A stretch of DNA of 33,509 nt from Bacteroidales bacterium. GTDB taxonomy: Bacteria > Bacteroidota > Bacteroidia > Bacteroidales > UBA932. A program made the translations under genes and the position numbers. The notes under the pieces were generated by a model, which saw only the letters and a list, made by a program, of their open reading frames with translations, was not told the DNA's origin and made no database searches. Location: contig JAKSJL010000017.1 in NCBI GenBank assembly GCA_024398295.1, positions 1-33,509 on the forward strand. The letters are read 5' to 3'. Every line of letters begins with the position of its first letter. Position 1 is the first letter of the stretch. Of the stretch, positions 23,371 through 32,552 are shown one piece after another.

Positions 23371-25380
23371 ATGAATATGAAAAGATTGATATATATACTT
23401 GCAGCGCTTGTGCTCACGGCTGTGTCGTGTGGCGATCCCAAGCCTGTGATCCCGGAGGTGGAGACGCCGCAGTTCCCGCAGGTGGTGGAGAAGTCCATCA
23501 AGCCAGGGGAGTCTGCCACCATCTCCTTCAGCGCGAATATGGATTGGGAGGCCAGCATTCCTCTCAGCGTGTCCGCCTTCTTCTACATCAATGATGGTGG
23601 CGTGAAGGAGTACAAGGTAAGTGGTCACAAGGGACAGGCGTCTATCACTGTCAGCGCAGAAAACGTATCGGGAGTCTACGATATCCATACCTGTACACTC
23701 GACCTGAAGATGGGTGGCGAGACCAAGTCCATCTGCAAGGTGACACTTATCCCAGAGCAGCGTACGATGGCTTTCTTCTCTGCCATTGTCAATGCTGACG
23801 AGACCTTCGATATGAATACTTCCGGGGACTTCAACTACAATGCAAGCCAGACAGATCATCTCGAGATGGTGTGGCCTCGCGGCGCCAGTGTGTTCCTTGC
23901 ACCATTCAAGGTGGTGGCAAACTTCGAGTGGGCCATCGTGGAGGACTATCCTAAGTGGATGGAGGTGACGAAGACCACATCCAGTGAGGAGACCACATCG
24001 CTGGTCGTACGTGGCGTGTCCAATGCATACCCTGCAGACGACGCTGTCGGCACTCTCCACTTCATTGACCTTAAGACTGGCGACCCTGTTGCTGAGATCA
24101 CAGTGAAGATTCCTGGATGCAAGGATGTCATGAAGGTAGCTCTTGACTCGAAGGAGTTTGAGTTCAACATGCTCGGTGAGTATAATCGCCAGGGCAACTG
24201 GACTTCCGAAGGCTGCACCTTCTATGTTACAGCCACCCCTGATTCGAAGGTGATCTATCTTCAGGAGGAGGATGGCAAGTATGCCTGGAACAGCGAGCCT
24301 TGGCTTGAGATTACGGGAAGTGTCCCAGATCAGAGTGATAATGCACCGAAGGTACAGGATATCTTGTTCCGCGTGAAGGCTGCGGCAAACTCGGGCCCTG
24401 ACCGCAGGGCCATGCTCCTGGCTATCCCTGGTTATCTGGTAAAGAGCATGGATCCATCGAAGGATCTGGTAGCTGCTGACGGCACCATCAAGGCTGACTA
24501 CCAGAAGTATCAGGTCGCAGGCGTCGTGCAGGCAGGTAGGGATCCATCCGAGGGATGGGGAGTCATTACCCCTGTGAACACTGCATACAAGATGGCGGTG
24601 AAGGGCGCAGGCATCTGCAGGACAGACTCGGAGAATGCGTACTTCAAGGCTCTCAATGCCAAGTATGGCACTGACGAGATATATACTCTCAGCTACAATA
24701 ACTGGTATTCGAGCGAGGACGCGAATCTCGCTATCACTGAGGAGTTTGACGCAGTGGAGTACATGCTTCCAGATGGTTCTCGCAAGGACTATTATGTGAA
24801 TGTGTCGCTTTCTTACCCTGATGCTTCGAACAAGCAGCTCTTCAGGCTGGATGTTGACTACTTCGAGGAGGGCTATGAGACAGCTGCCATCCTCAAGAAG
24901 GGCGACAAGGTCGTGGCTATCGTCATCGTGAGGATGACCGAGGAGTTCTGGCCAGAGATAGACTACAGGAACATCTATTTCATTGCCTACGATCTCGTAG
25001 GTGAAGATGGCGACCCAGAGGGCAATATCCTTCCTCAGAATGTACTTCTCGAGGAGGTCAAGTCAGGAGCCGTCTACGATGAGTATAAGTCATACAATAT
25101 CCCTGTGTGGAGGCTGGTATACTACACTTCTACTTCGGAGAGAAATGCCATGATCTGCGTTCCTCCGTTCCCAATGGGAGTGCCTTCAGCAGTGCAGGTG
25201 ACCCCACAGCCTTCATGGATCAATGTGGAGGGCGCTCTTAGCGAGTCCGGCAAACCATATATACATATCAGCATGTCTGACAAGCTTCCGGAGTCCGGAA
25301 ATGTAGGACGCGTGGTGCTCCTCGGTGGAGGCAGGCCATTGTTTGTGCTTGTGTGCGAGAGGCAGTTCATGAACCAATAG
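23371..25380 (+). CDS. Unrecognised beta-rich surface lipoprotein
   Basis: The 669-aa lipoprotein (AVSC, Cys20, then GDPK) starts at the ATG 23371 or, two codons later, at 23377; the open frame reaches back to 23275 but overlaps the previous gene. The sequence alternates short beta-strands. Residues about 35-125 look like an Ig/BACON-like domain (SIKPGESATISFSANMDWEA), followed by repeated units with GVSNAYPADDAVGTLHF-type strands, then a segment with YKMAVKGAGICRTDSENAYF. I do not recognise the family with confidence; DUF5003-like proteins from similar loci are one possibility. No enzyme motif is visible. It is 4 nt after the previous gene and 4 nt before the next, so it is part of the operon and probably a surface-exposed binding component. 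Confidence 0.75.
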   Translation: MNMKRLIYILAALVLTAVSCGDPKPVIPEVETPQFPQVVEKSIKPGESATISFSANMDWEASIPLSVSAFFYINDGGVKEYKVSGHKGQASITVSAENVSGVYDIHTCTLDLKMGGETKSICKVTLIPEQRTMAFFSAIVNADETFDMNTSGDFNYNASQTDHLEMVWPRGASVFLAPFKVVANFEWAIVEDYPKWMEVTKTTSSEETTSLVVRGVSNAYPADDAVGTLHFIDLKTGDPVAEITVKIPGCKDVMKVALDSKEFEFNMLGEYNRQGNWTSEGCTFYVTATPDSKVIYLQEEDGKYAWNSEPWLEITGSVPDQSDNAPKVQDILFRVKAAANSGPDRRAMLLAIPGYLVKSMDPSKDLVAADGTIKADYQKYQVAGVVQAGRDPSEGWGVITPVNTAYKMAVKGAGICRTDSENAYFKALNAKYGTDEIYTLSYNNWYSSEDANLAITEEFDAVEYMLPDGSRKDYYVNVSLSYPDASNKQLFRLDVDYFEEGYETAAILKKGDKVVAIVIVRMTEEFWPEIDYRNIYFIAYDLVGEDGDPEGNILPQNVLLEEVKSGAVYDEYKSYNIPVWRLVYYTSTSERNAMICVPPFPMGVPSAVQVTPQPSWINVEGALSESGKPYIHISMSDKLPESGNVGRVVLLGGGRPLFVLVCERQFMNQ

Positions 25381-25384
25381 AGAG

Positions 25385-28009
25385 ATGATGAGAATGAAAA
25401 GAATATTGACAGCCATCCTGGCAATGCTGACGCTTGCTGCCGTTTCCTGCACGAAGCAGGAGAAGGCGCCTGACTATGACCAGGGCTATGGCTATGTTCA
25501 GTTCAAGCTGTACAAGGAGTCTTCTTATGCTACGAAGGCCGTGCAGAGTCAGCTTGACTATTTGAATGAGGCGCATAAACTGAAGGTCACCATGATCTTC
25601 AACGATGAGACTCTTACCCAGACTCTTGTCCTTCAGCAGACCTCAAAGGAGAATGCGGAGTACGGCCTGAGAAGTGAGAAGCTCAAGCTCTATGCGGGAG
25701 ACTATCAGATCGTGAACTTCACGCTCTACGATGCTGTGGACCAGGAGCTTTATATAGGTGTACCTAAGGATGACTCCTTCACTGTCACACATGGAAACAT
25801 GGTAATGCATGACCTCACAGCAAATGTGGTGGCACGCGGAAAGGTGCGCTTCACCTTCACCAAGGACATGTCTGGCTTCACAAACACTCCGAGCACGAAG
25901 GCTCCGCTGCGTCAGTACACCTTCGATGAGATCAGGTATGTGGATATCACCATTGCGAACAAGGCGACCAATGAGCGCGTGAGCATCTTGGGTGTGAAGG
26001 CTACATTCGCCATCGATTTCGATGAGAATGTGGGCGGAGGCTACCAGACATCACGCCTCTCTACCGTAGATGAGTTCGAGATCAAGGCTGGCGACTGGAA
26101 GGTGGTGTCCTATAACACCTATGACTCCGGCAAGGTCCTGCTGGAGAGGAACTCTTCCCCTGCGCCTTGCGATTTCAATGTAGCAGACAACAAGCTCACT
26201 GATGCCAAGGTGCCTGTGACCCTCTACGAGGCCGATGAGTACATCAAGGACTATTACGCTCTCTATGAGATATGGAAGTCTCTTGGTGGCCCTGACTGGT
26301 ATTACAATGGAGTCGACTTCACCAGAGGCTCGAACTGGGATTTCAACAAGGACCCAGACCTCTGGGGTGACCAGCCAGGTGTGCAGGTCTACTCGAATGG
26401 CCGTGTCGCCATGATCAACCTCGAGGGTTATAACTTCAGCGGTGTGCTCCCAGCAGCGATCGGACAACTCACAGAGCTGAACCAGCTGTATCTCGGAAAC
26501 CACAACGACCCAAGCTTCCTCCCTTCAAATCCAGATGACCCTACCATGTCGACAGCGACTCTGTTCGAGCGCCACAAGGCGCGCATGGAGAAGCTGCACA
26601 TGCCTACGCCTATGTCTGAGCCTATCGCGAGAGCGCTCAAGGAGAACGGCATCAGCATCCCAGAGATAGCGATGTACGACACCATGCGCGAGGACGAGCT
26701 CATTGAGAAGGCTACTGGAAACACCATCCGCCAGATCAGGCTCATGGACAATATCCACGGTGTGTACTCAAACTCACTCAAGGGCATTGACCCTGCCATC
26801 GGAAAGCTGAAGAACCTGCAGTACCTGTTCATTGCGAACAGCACCATTGACAGGCTTCCTGATACATTCTCTGAGCTTTCTGCGCTCACCGACTTCGAGA
26901 TCTACAACTGTCCTAAGATGACAGAGTTCCCTATGGTCATCTGCGACCTTCCGGAGCTTGTGTCACTGAACATCTCAAACAACGCCCAGTGGAGCGCAGC
27001 TGAGATTCTCAAGGGCATCAAGGGCCTCGCAAACGGCGCGTCTGCGGGCAAGATCCAGATCCTCTACATGAGTCAGAACAACCTCGAGGAGCTCCCTGAG
27101 GATGTGAAGAACTTCAAGGCTCTCGGCCTTCTGGATGCTATGTCGAACAAGATTTCCAAGGTGGCGCCATTCGGCCATGAGATTAATCTCGTGGACTGCT
27201 ATCTCGACAATAACCGCATCACTGAGATCGGTCGCGACGAGGCTGGCTTCTTCTGCGGCGTCGAGGATATCGAGACCTTCTCCGCATCCTATAACAAGAT
27301 GACCAAGTTCCCTGATATATTCAGCGCGAAGTCTGCATACATCATGGGCACCGTCGACTTCTCATACAACCAGATCACGGAGGTGGAGAATCAGGGACAC
27401 GGCTACAAGGGTATCAAGGTGGCTACCCTGACCCTTGCGAACAACCCTCTCACATCATTCCCTACCGCATTTGCGGAGTCAGAGTCTTCTGTGGCCTACT
27501 ACAACATGCGTGGCTGTCTCATTGACACCGTCCCAGAGGAGGCCTTCAAGAGTGTCAATGCTGTCGTAACCACATCGCTGGACCTCAGCTATAACCACAT
27601 CTCTGAGCTTCCGGCAAACACTTTCAACAGCGTCTACATGCCATACATCTATGGCCTTGACCTCGGAAACAACCGTTTCTCAGCCTTCCCATACGAGACC
27701 CTTGACTCAGCTTATCTCACTGTCCTCGGACTCCGCAGCCAGAGGGATGAGAACGGCAACAGATGTCTTCGTGAGTGGCCATACGGTATCTACCAGCATA
27801 AGGGTCTGCGTGGCCTGTATCTGGGCTCAAATGACCTCAGAAAGGTGTCAGACACCATTTCGACACTTATATACTACCTAGATATCAGTGACAACCCTAA
27901 CATCACCTTTGATGCTTCTGACATCTGCTACGCTTGGCGTACAGGACAGTACTTCCTCCTCTACGACAAGACCCAGAACATCCTGAACTGTGACTATATG
28001 CTTGACTAA
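25385..28009 (+). CDS. DUF4458-like leucine-rich-repeat lipoprotein
   Basis: The 874-aa lipoprotein (AVSC, Cys22, then TKQEK) has two N-terminal beta domains (about 30-290) resembling the DUF4458 type (YVQFKLYKESSY, LKLYAGDYQIVNFTLYD), a short motif seen in LRR caps (LYEIWKSLGGPDWYYNG) and then about 540 aa of irregular leucine-rich repeats (about 345-860): LEGYNFSGVLPAAIGQLTELNQLYLG, ALGLLDAMSNKIS, TTSLDLSYNHISELPANTF. LRR solenoids bind proteins, so a role in holding a protein ligand is plausible. Three ATGs (25385, 25388, 25394) could start it. It is 4 nt after the previous gene and 1 nt before the next LRR gene. Confidence 0.85.
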   Translation: MMRMKRILTAILAMLTLAAVSCTKQEKAPDYDQGYGYVQFKLYKESSYATKAVQSQLDYLNEAHKLKVTMIFNDETLTQTLVLQQTSKENAEYGLRSEKLKLYAGDYQIVNFTLYDAVDQELYIGVPKDDSFTVTHGNMVMHDLTANVVARGKVRFTFTKDMSGFTNTPSTKAPLRQYTFDEIRYVDITIANKATNERVSILGVKATFAIDFDENVGGGYQTSRLSTVDEFEIKAGDWKVVSYNTYDSGKVLLERNSSPAPCDFNVADNKLTDAKVPVTLYEADEYIKDYYALYEIWKSLGGPDWYYNGVDFTRGSNWDFNKDPDLWGDQPGVQVYSNGRVAMINLEGYNFSGVLPAAIGQLTELNQLYLGNHNDPSFLPSNPDDPTMSTATLFERHKARMEKLHMPTPMSEPIARALKENGISIPEIAMYDTMREDELIEKATGNTIRQIRLMDNIHGVYSNSLKGIDPAIGKLKNLQYLFIANSTIDRLPDTFSELSALTDFEIYNCPKMTEFPMVICDLPELVSLNISNNAQWSAAEILKGIKGLANGASAGKIQILYMSQNNLEELPEDVKNFKALGLLDAMSNKISKVAPFGHEINLVDCYLDNNRITEIGRDEAGFFCGVEDIETFSASYNKMTKFPDIFSAKSAYIMGTVDFSYNQITEVENQGHGYKGIKVATLTLANNPLTSFPTAFAESESSVAYYNMRGCLIDTVPEEAFKSVNAVVTTSLDLSYNHISELPANTFNSVYMPYIYGLDLGNNRFSAFPYETLDSAYLTVLGLRSQRDENGNRCLREWPYGIYQHKGLRGLYLGSNDLRKVSDTISTLIYYLDISDNPNITFDASDICYAWRTGQYFLLYDKTQNILNCDYMLD

Positions 28010-28010
28010 T

Positions 28011-29633
28011 ATGATGAAGAACAAGTTTATATATTTCGTGCTTTCGCTTGCCTTGGCTGCTTCTTGCGTCAAGGAGAAGGTCAGCGTGCCATTCTCTGTC
28101 AGCACCGATGCCATTGAGGTGCTTTCGGAAGGTGGTGCTTTCAGCGTTGACCTGAAGAGCGATGATTATTGGACTGCATCATCAGACAACCCTTGGATCA
28201 CGGTGTCTCCAGCGAACGGACCATCTTCGACCACCTGCAGCATCAGCGTGGACTCGACCGTGGTGTCTTCTGCCAGAACCGGTATCGTCCGTTTCAAGAA
28301 CAGCGTGACCGGCGAGAACAAGGATATACATGTGTCGCAGGACGGATACGGCTACAGCATAACCCTTGATGAGAAGGAAGTGTCACTGAAGAACTTCGCA
28401 TATCTCGACGACCGTACCTTCGAGGTGAAGGTGAGGACGAATGTCCCATTCATGGTAGTGATCCCGCCATCTGCAAAGAACTGGCTCAGCTGCGAGGATC
28501 CGAAGTTCAACTTCGACAGGGGAGCGCGTCCGCGCGAAGTGACCCTCAAGTTCACCTGGGGCGTGAATTCAGTGCCTCTCACCAGGGAAGCGAAGGTTAC
28601 CTTCGTGCCTTTCGATGGCTGGAGAACAGACTCAGTCGGGGAGCTCTCGGTCATGCAGGGAGCTGCACCTGAGATCAAGATAGGCCATGAGGGCGATTCC
28701 ATAGCCGTCATGTCGCTTGCCCGCAGCCTGAACCTCTGGCAGGAGAGTGTGATGGCCGGTCCTATGAAGGACTGGGACAATGTTTCCCTGTGGGAGGAGA
28801 CCGACGAAGGCTTCACCCCAGAGAAGGCAGGCCGCGTGAAGTCTGCATACTTCCAGCTCATGCAGACGGAGGAGTCTATCCCTTACGAGGTTCAGTACCT
28901 CACTGAGGCTGAGGAGCTTGTGTTCTTCTCAAATGTGAACTCGTTCATAAAGGACCTGGATCTCGGAGAGCATATCTGCAAGCTCACCAAGCTCAAGAGG
29001 CTTGCGGTATCTGCATATGGACTGGCCACACTTCCAGAGTCTATGGCGAACCTGAAGAATCTCGAGTACCTGGATATCTCGGCAAACAACTTCGACACAC
29101 TGCCGGATGTGCTTACTCCAGAGAATTTCCCTAACCTTCGCCATCTCTATCTGAACACAAACCAGAGAAGCTACATACTCGACCTTTCAAATACTCTCAC
29201 GAAAAAGCTGGGCGGCTTCAAGGGACCATTCCCAAGAAGGCTCCTTGAGTGGGAGAATCTCGAGACCCTGAGACTTTCGGTGAACTATTTCGAGGGTGAG
29301 ATGCCTGATATGCTTGACTATCCTGTCAAGTACACAGAGCAGGACTGCAAGGACCTTAACCTTCCTACCGCTCTTGTAGGTACGCCTAAGGTGCTTCCGA
29401 ATGCGACTTTCTTCGCATTCAACCTTAACCGTATGTACGGTGAGCTGCCTGACTGGGTGCTCTACCACCCTCACCTCGTGGAGTGGGAGCCATACACCCT
29501 GTGCTATCCTCAGGAGGGTAGGGCAAGCAATGGATCGGCTGCATTCTTTACCAATGTGCCGGTGAACATGGATTATTATTGGAAGTTCTACGAAGGCTTC
29601 AAGGAGCACGTGGATATCTATATCGGAGGCTAA
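28011..29633 (+). CDS. BACON-domain and leucine-rich-repeat lipoprotein
   Basis: The 540-aa lipoprotein (AASC, Cys19, then VKEK) has a BACON-like domain (about 35-105: GGAFSVDLKSDDYWTASSDN, NPWITVSPANG, DIHVSQDGYG), a second beta domain to about 210, and LRRs from about 225, including LKNLEYLDISANNFDTLPDVL and NLRHLYLNTN. It ends with a non-repeat cap. BACON domains are thought to bind mucin or glycans or to serve as surface spacers. The ATG at 28011 lies 1 nt after the preceding TAA; the frame also opens earlier at 27990 inside the previous gene. Its TAA overlaps the protease ATG by one base. It is a second LRR protein in the same operon, different in its N-terminal half. Confidence 0.85.
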   Translation: MMKNKFIYFVLSLALAASCVKEKVSVPFSVSTDAIEVLSEGGAFSVDLKSDDYWTASSDNPWITVSPANGPSSTTCSISVDSTVVSSARTGIVRFKNSVTGENKDIHVSQDGYGYSITLDEKEVSLKNFAYLDDRTFEVKVRTNVPFMVVIPPSAKNWLSCEDPKFNFDRGARPREVTLKFTWGVNSVPLTREAKVTFVPFDGWRTDSVGELSVMQGAAPEIKIGHEGDSIAVMSLARSLNLWQESVMAGPMKDWDNVSLWEETDEGFTPEKAGRVKSAYFQLMQTEESIPYEVQYLTEAEELVFFSNVNSFIKDLDLGEHICKLTKLKRLAVSAYGLATLPESMANLKNLEYLDISANNFDTLPDVLTPENFPNLRHLYLNTNQRSYILDLSNTLTKKLGGFKGPFPRRLLEWENLETLRLSVNYFEGEMPDMLDYPVKYTEQDCKDLNLPTALVGTPKVLPNATFFAFNLNRMYGELPDWVLYHPHLVEWEPYTLCYPQEGRASNGSAAFFTNVPVNMDYYWKFYEGFKEHVDIYIGG

Positions 29634-31603
29634 TGAAAAGAAGATTCATATATATAGGAGCAATGCTCATGATGGCCTTGGCCCCATCCTGCACAAGTCA
29701 GGTGGAGGTCGAGGAGGAGATCTCCATCAAGGATGCGGCGGTGAAGGGAGAGCTTCTCGTGAAGTTCAGCCCGGAGGTGGCCGAGATCCTGGAGGCCAAC
29801 GCAGTGCTGACGAAGGCTGGCATACCAGCCGTGGACGAGATACTCGAGATAGCGGGCGCGTACGAGTTCGAGAGGGTGTTCCCAGTGGACCCTCGACACG
29901 AGGAGCGCACGCGTGAGGCAGGCCTTCACCTGTGGTACATCGTGCGTTTCGATGCAGCCAAGGATATCGAGGAGGTAGGTCGCAAGCTCGGCGCTCTCGG
30001 TGAGGTGAGCGGCGTGGAGCCGAACCACACCATCAAGCGCGCGTATAACCCCGAGAAGAGGGCCATCCCATTTGATATAGCTGCCACCAAGGCATCTACT
30101 GCTGGCGTCTTCAATGATCCAATGCTTTCGTACCAGTGGAACATGGTCAATGACGGAAAGCTCTGGAACAGAGGCTTCAGCGCTGGTGCTGATGCCGGCG
30201 TGAAGGATGCTTGGGCATCCTGTGCCGGTGATCCTTCAGTCATCGTGGCTGTCGTGGATGAGGGCGTGTTCTATGATCATCCAGACCTAGCCGCAAACAT
30301 GTGGCACAACGAAGGCGAGGTGTTCGCTTCTTCAGAGGACAATGATGGCAATGGTTACGCAGGAGACTACTACGGATACAATTTCGTGAAGGAGACCGGT
30401 CAGATCTCTTACTCTCTGGCAGCAGATACAGGCCATGGCTCACACGTGTCAGGCGTGATCGCCGCTCAGAATGACAACGGCATAGGCATCGCTTCAATCG
30501 CTGGTGGAAACGCTTCGCTTCCAGGCGTAAAGATTATGTCTTGCCAGATCTTCAGCGGAAACTATGTGGCTTCGATCCTCGCGGAGGTAAAGGCCGTGAA
30601 GTATGCTGCGGACAATGGAGCCGTCATCCTCCAGTGTAGCTGGGGATACACCTCCAGTGCCGCGAACCAGTACGACTGGGCGCCTCAGTACGGAACTGAC
30701 GACGAGTGGATGACCGACTGTCCTATCGAGAAGGATGCGCTCCTCTATTTCATCCATACTGCAGGCTCTCCTAACGGCCCTATCGAGGGCGGTATCGGAG
30801 TGTTCGCTGCAGGTAATGAGAGCGCTGCTGCAGCTGGTTATCCTGGTGCATACGGTGAGTTCATCTCTGTGATCGGAACGGCGCCAGACTATACTCCAGC
30901 TGTGTATACAAACTACGGCAAGGGCTCGAACATCTGTGCCCCAGGAGGCGACCAGGACTATTTCTATGACCATGAGAGGAACGGGGAGCTCGGTACCATT
31001 GGATGTATACTCTCGACAGTGCCATATCACATCTCGGAGTCTGGATACGCTTATATGGAGGGTAGCTCAATGGCCACCCCACATGTGTCAGCGGCCCTCG
31101 CGCTTGCCATCTCCTACGCTTCCCAGAAGCATCGCCATCTCACTGCAGATGAGTACAAGCAGGCATTGCTTGAGAGTGCGACCCCTATCGATGACTACAT
31201 GACCGGCCCTAAATACTACTACAAGTATGTGGCTGATCTGGGCCAGAACCAGAGGAAGAAGATGGAGCTGGACTCATTCAAGGGCAAGATGGGCGCAGGC
31301 CAGCTGAATGTCGCTGCCCTGCTCAGGAAGATCGACTCGGCAGGTGTGCCAATGCAGTTCCCTAACATCATGGTTGGCCCTGGCGAAAGCATCACCTACG
31401 ACGCTTCCAGATATTTTGATGCCAATGGTTCCGCTACGGCGACAGTGAGTGACACCTCTATCGCCACAGCCAGCGTGAACGGCACCAAGGTGACCTTCAC
31501 TGGCGTGAAGGAAGGCGTGACTGACGCTACCGTCTCAATGGGAGGCGCTACCCGTAAGATAAAGGTCACAGTCAAGAAGTCAAACAGCCATAATTGGCTT
31601 TAA
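29633..31603 (+). CDS. Subtilisin-family (S8) serine protease lipoprotein
   Basis: The 656-aa lipoprotein (APSC, Cys20) has a fervidolysin-like propeptide region (about 36-135: GELLVKFSPEVAEILE, VEPNHTIKRAY), an S8 catalytic domain (about 165-525) and a C-terminal Big2-like Ig domain (about 580-650: SDTSIATASVNGTKVTFTGV). Catalytic residues are Asp209 (VAVVDEGV), His268 (TGHGSHVSG) and Ser479 (EGSSMATPH), with Asn395 (AAGNES) for the oxyanion hole, so it should be active. Asp is followed by Glu-Gly instead of the usual Ser/Thr-Gly. It likely cuts proteins at the cell surface, giving peptides for the SusCD pair. The ATG overlaps the previous stop (TAATG); the longer open frame from 29579 lacks a signal peptide at its start. 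Confidence 0.93.
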   Translation: MKRRFIYIGAMLMMALAPSCTSQVEVEEEISIKDAAVKGELLVKFSPEVAEILEANAVLTKAGIPAVDEILEIAGAYEFERVFPVDPRHEERTREAGLHLWYIVRFDAAKDIEEVGRKLGALGEVSGVEPNHTIKRAYNPEKRAIPFDIAATKASTAGVFNDPMLSYQWNMVNDGKLWNRGFSAGADAGVKDAWASCAGDPSVIVAVVDEGVFYDHPDLAANMWHNEGEVFASSEDNDGNGYAGDYYGYNFVKETGQISYSLAADTGHGSHVSGVIAAQNDNGIGIASIAGGNASLPGVKIMSCQIFSGNYVASILAEVKAVKYAADNGAVILQCSWGYTSSAANQYDWAPQYGTDDEWMTDCPIEKDALLYFIHTAGSPNGPIEGGIGVFAAGNESAAAAGYPGAYGEFISVIGTAPDYTPAVYTNYGKGSNICAPGGDQDYFYDHERNGELGTIGCILSTVPYHISESGYAYMEGSSMATPHVSAALALAISYASQKHRHLTADEYKQALLESATPIDDYMTGPKYYYKYVADLGQNQRKKMELDSFKGKMGAGQLNVAALLRKIDSAGVPMQFPNIMVGPGESITYDASRYFDANGSATATVSDTSIATASVNGTKVTFTGVKEGVTDATVSMGGATRKIKVTVKKSNSHNWL

Positions 31604-31615
31604 TGTCCGCTGAAG

Positions 31616-32041
31616 ATGAGAAAGATCCTATTTGCAATATTCGGCGCAGCTCTGCTGCTGTGCTCTTGTCATAAGGAAGTGGTTCCTCCAGTGGAGCCCC
31701 AGCTTCCTGTGACTTTCACAAATACTGCCGGCGACTGGAGGCTTGTGGAGTGGAGGGGAAACACAGATGTCCCTGCGACCTTCGTAAGGCTCAAGGACAA
31801 GGAGTTCGTCCTCTGGCAGAGCGCAGGCAGCATGTACCCATCCAAGGTCACAGGCAGTTACAACCTGGTGGAGGAGGAAGGCCTCGGCATGATCATCCGC
31901 GGCATGTATGACTTCACCTTCGAGTACTGGGACCACAGGTATCTGGTGACTTCCCTTACAGCGACCAAGATGGAGTGGACGTCCATGGACGACCCTACAG
32001 ATGTCTCGCTGTACGAAAGAACTCCTGATTTTCCTGAATAA
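31616..32041 (+). CDS. Small lipocalin-like lipoprotein
   Basis: The 141-aa lipoprotein (LCSC, Cys18, then HKEV) has one small beta-barrel-like domain: GDWRLVEWRG at the start, repeated strands (EFVLWQSAG, GSYNLVEEEG) and YLVTSLTATKMEWTS near the end, as in short lipocalin-like proteins of Bacteroidales. Function is unknown; proteins of this type may bind small ligands. It is 12 nt after the protease and its TAA overlaps the next ATG by one base, so it is in the operon. Confidence 0.78.
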   Translation: MRKILFAIFGAALLLCSCHKEVVPPVEPQLPVTFTNTAGDWRLVEWRGNTDVPATFVRLKDKEFVLWQSAGSMYPSKVTGSYNLVEEEGLGMIIRGMYDFTFEYWDHRYLVTSLTATKMEWTSMDDPTDVSLYERTPDFPE

Positions 32042-32511
32042 TGGATAGAAGACTTGTCTGGACATTGGTCATAGCCATTGCTTTCCTGGTGGGAGGCTCT
32101 CGGCTCTGCCATGCCCAGATCAAGATGCTTCCTAGACATACAGTGGACAGCCTTGTGCGCGCCTCCATGGCGCCTAAGGAGTGGTGCATCGAGGAACTTC
32201 AGTTCGATTCCTTGCTTGTGCATTGTCCTGACACATACGAAAGTGCAGCTCCTATACAGGCTGACTTTCACTTCAAGAATGTATCCGGCGAGCCTTTGGT
32301 GGTGGCGCGCGTGGAGACTTCCTGTTCCTGTGCTGACGCGGTCCTTGACCGCTATGTCATAGGCCCTGGAGAATCGGCGACCATCAAGGTCACCTACAGG
32401 CAGAAAGGCCATCCGGGGCGCCATGATAGGCATGTCTTCATCTATCGTCGCGATGGGGCGGAGAACTCTCTGTGCGCACTCCTCACGCTTTCATCTCTGG
32501 TGCTTGATTAG
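32041..32511 (+). CDS. DUF1573-domain exported protein
   Basis: The 156-aa protein has an ordinary signal peptide (cleavage near CHAQ, no convincing lipobox) and one DUF1573 domain (about 65-155), an Ig-like fold with the typical TSCSCADA motif and GESATIKVTY strand. DUF1573 proteins are common in Bacteroidetes, often near outer-membrane systems, but their role is not established. The start overlaps the previous stop (TAATG). It is the last gene of the operon; no clear terminator follows. Confidence 0.85.
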   Translation: MDRRLVWTLVIAIAFLVGGSRLCHAQIKMLPRHTVDSLVRASMAPKEWCIEELQFDSLLVHCPDTYESAAPIQADFHFKNVSGEPLVVARVETSCSCADAVLDRYVIGPGESATIKVTYRQKGHPGRHDRHVFIYRRDGAENSLCALLTLSSLVLD

Positions 32512-32552
32512 GCATTGTTTTTGAGGAACTTAGACTATAAAAATCCAAAAAT

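Noticed and set aside
32501..32522. Terminator after the DUF1573 gene
   Set aside because: TGCT/GGCA gives only a 4-bp stem with a wobble before a short T-tract; too weak to call.
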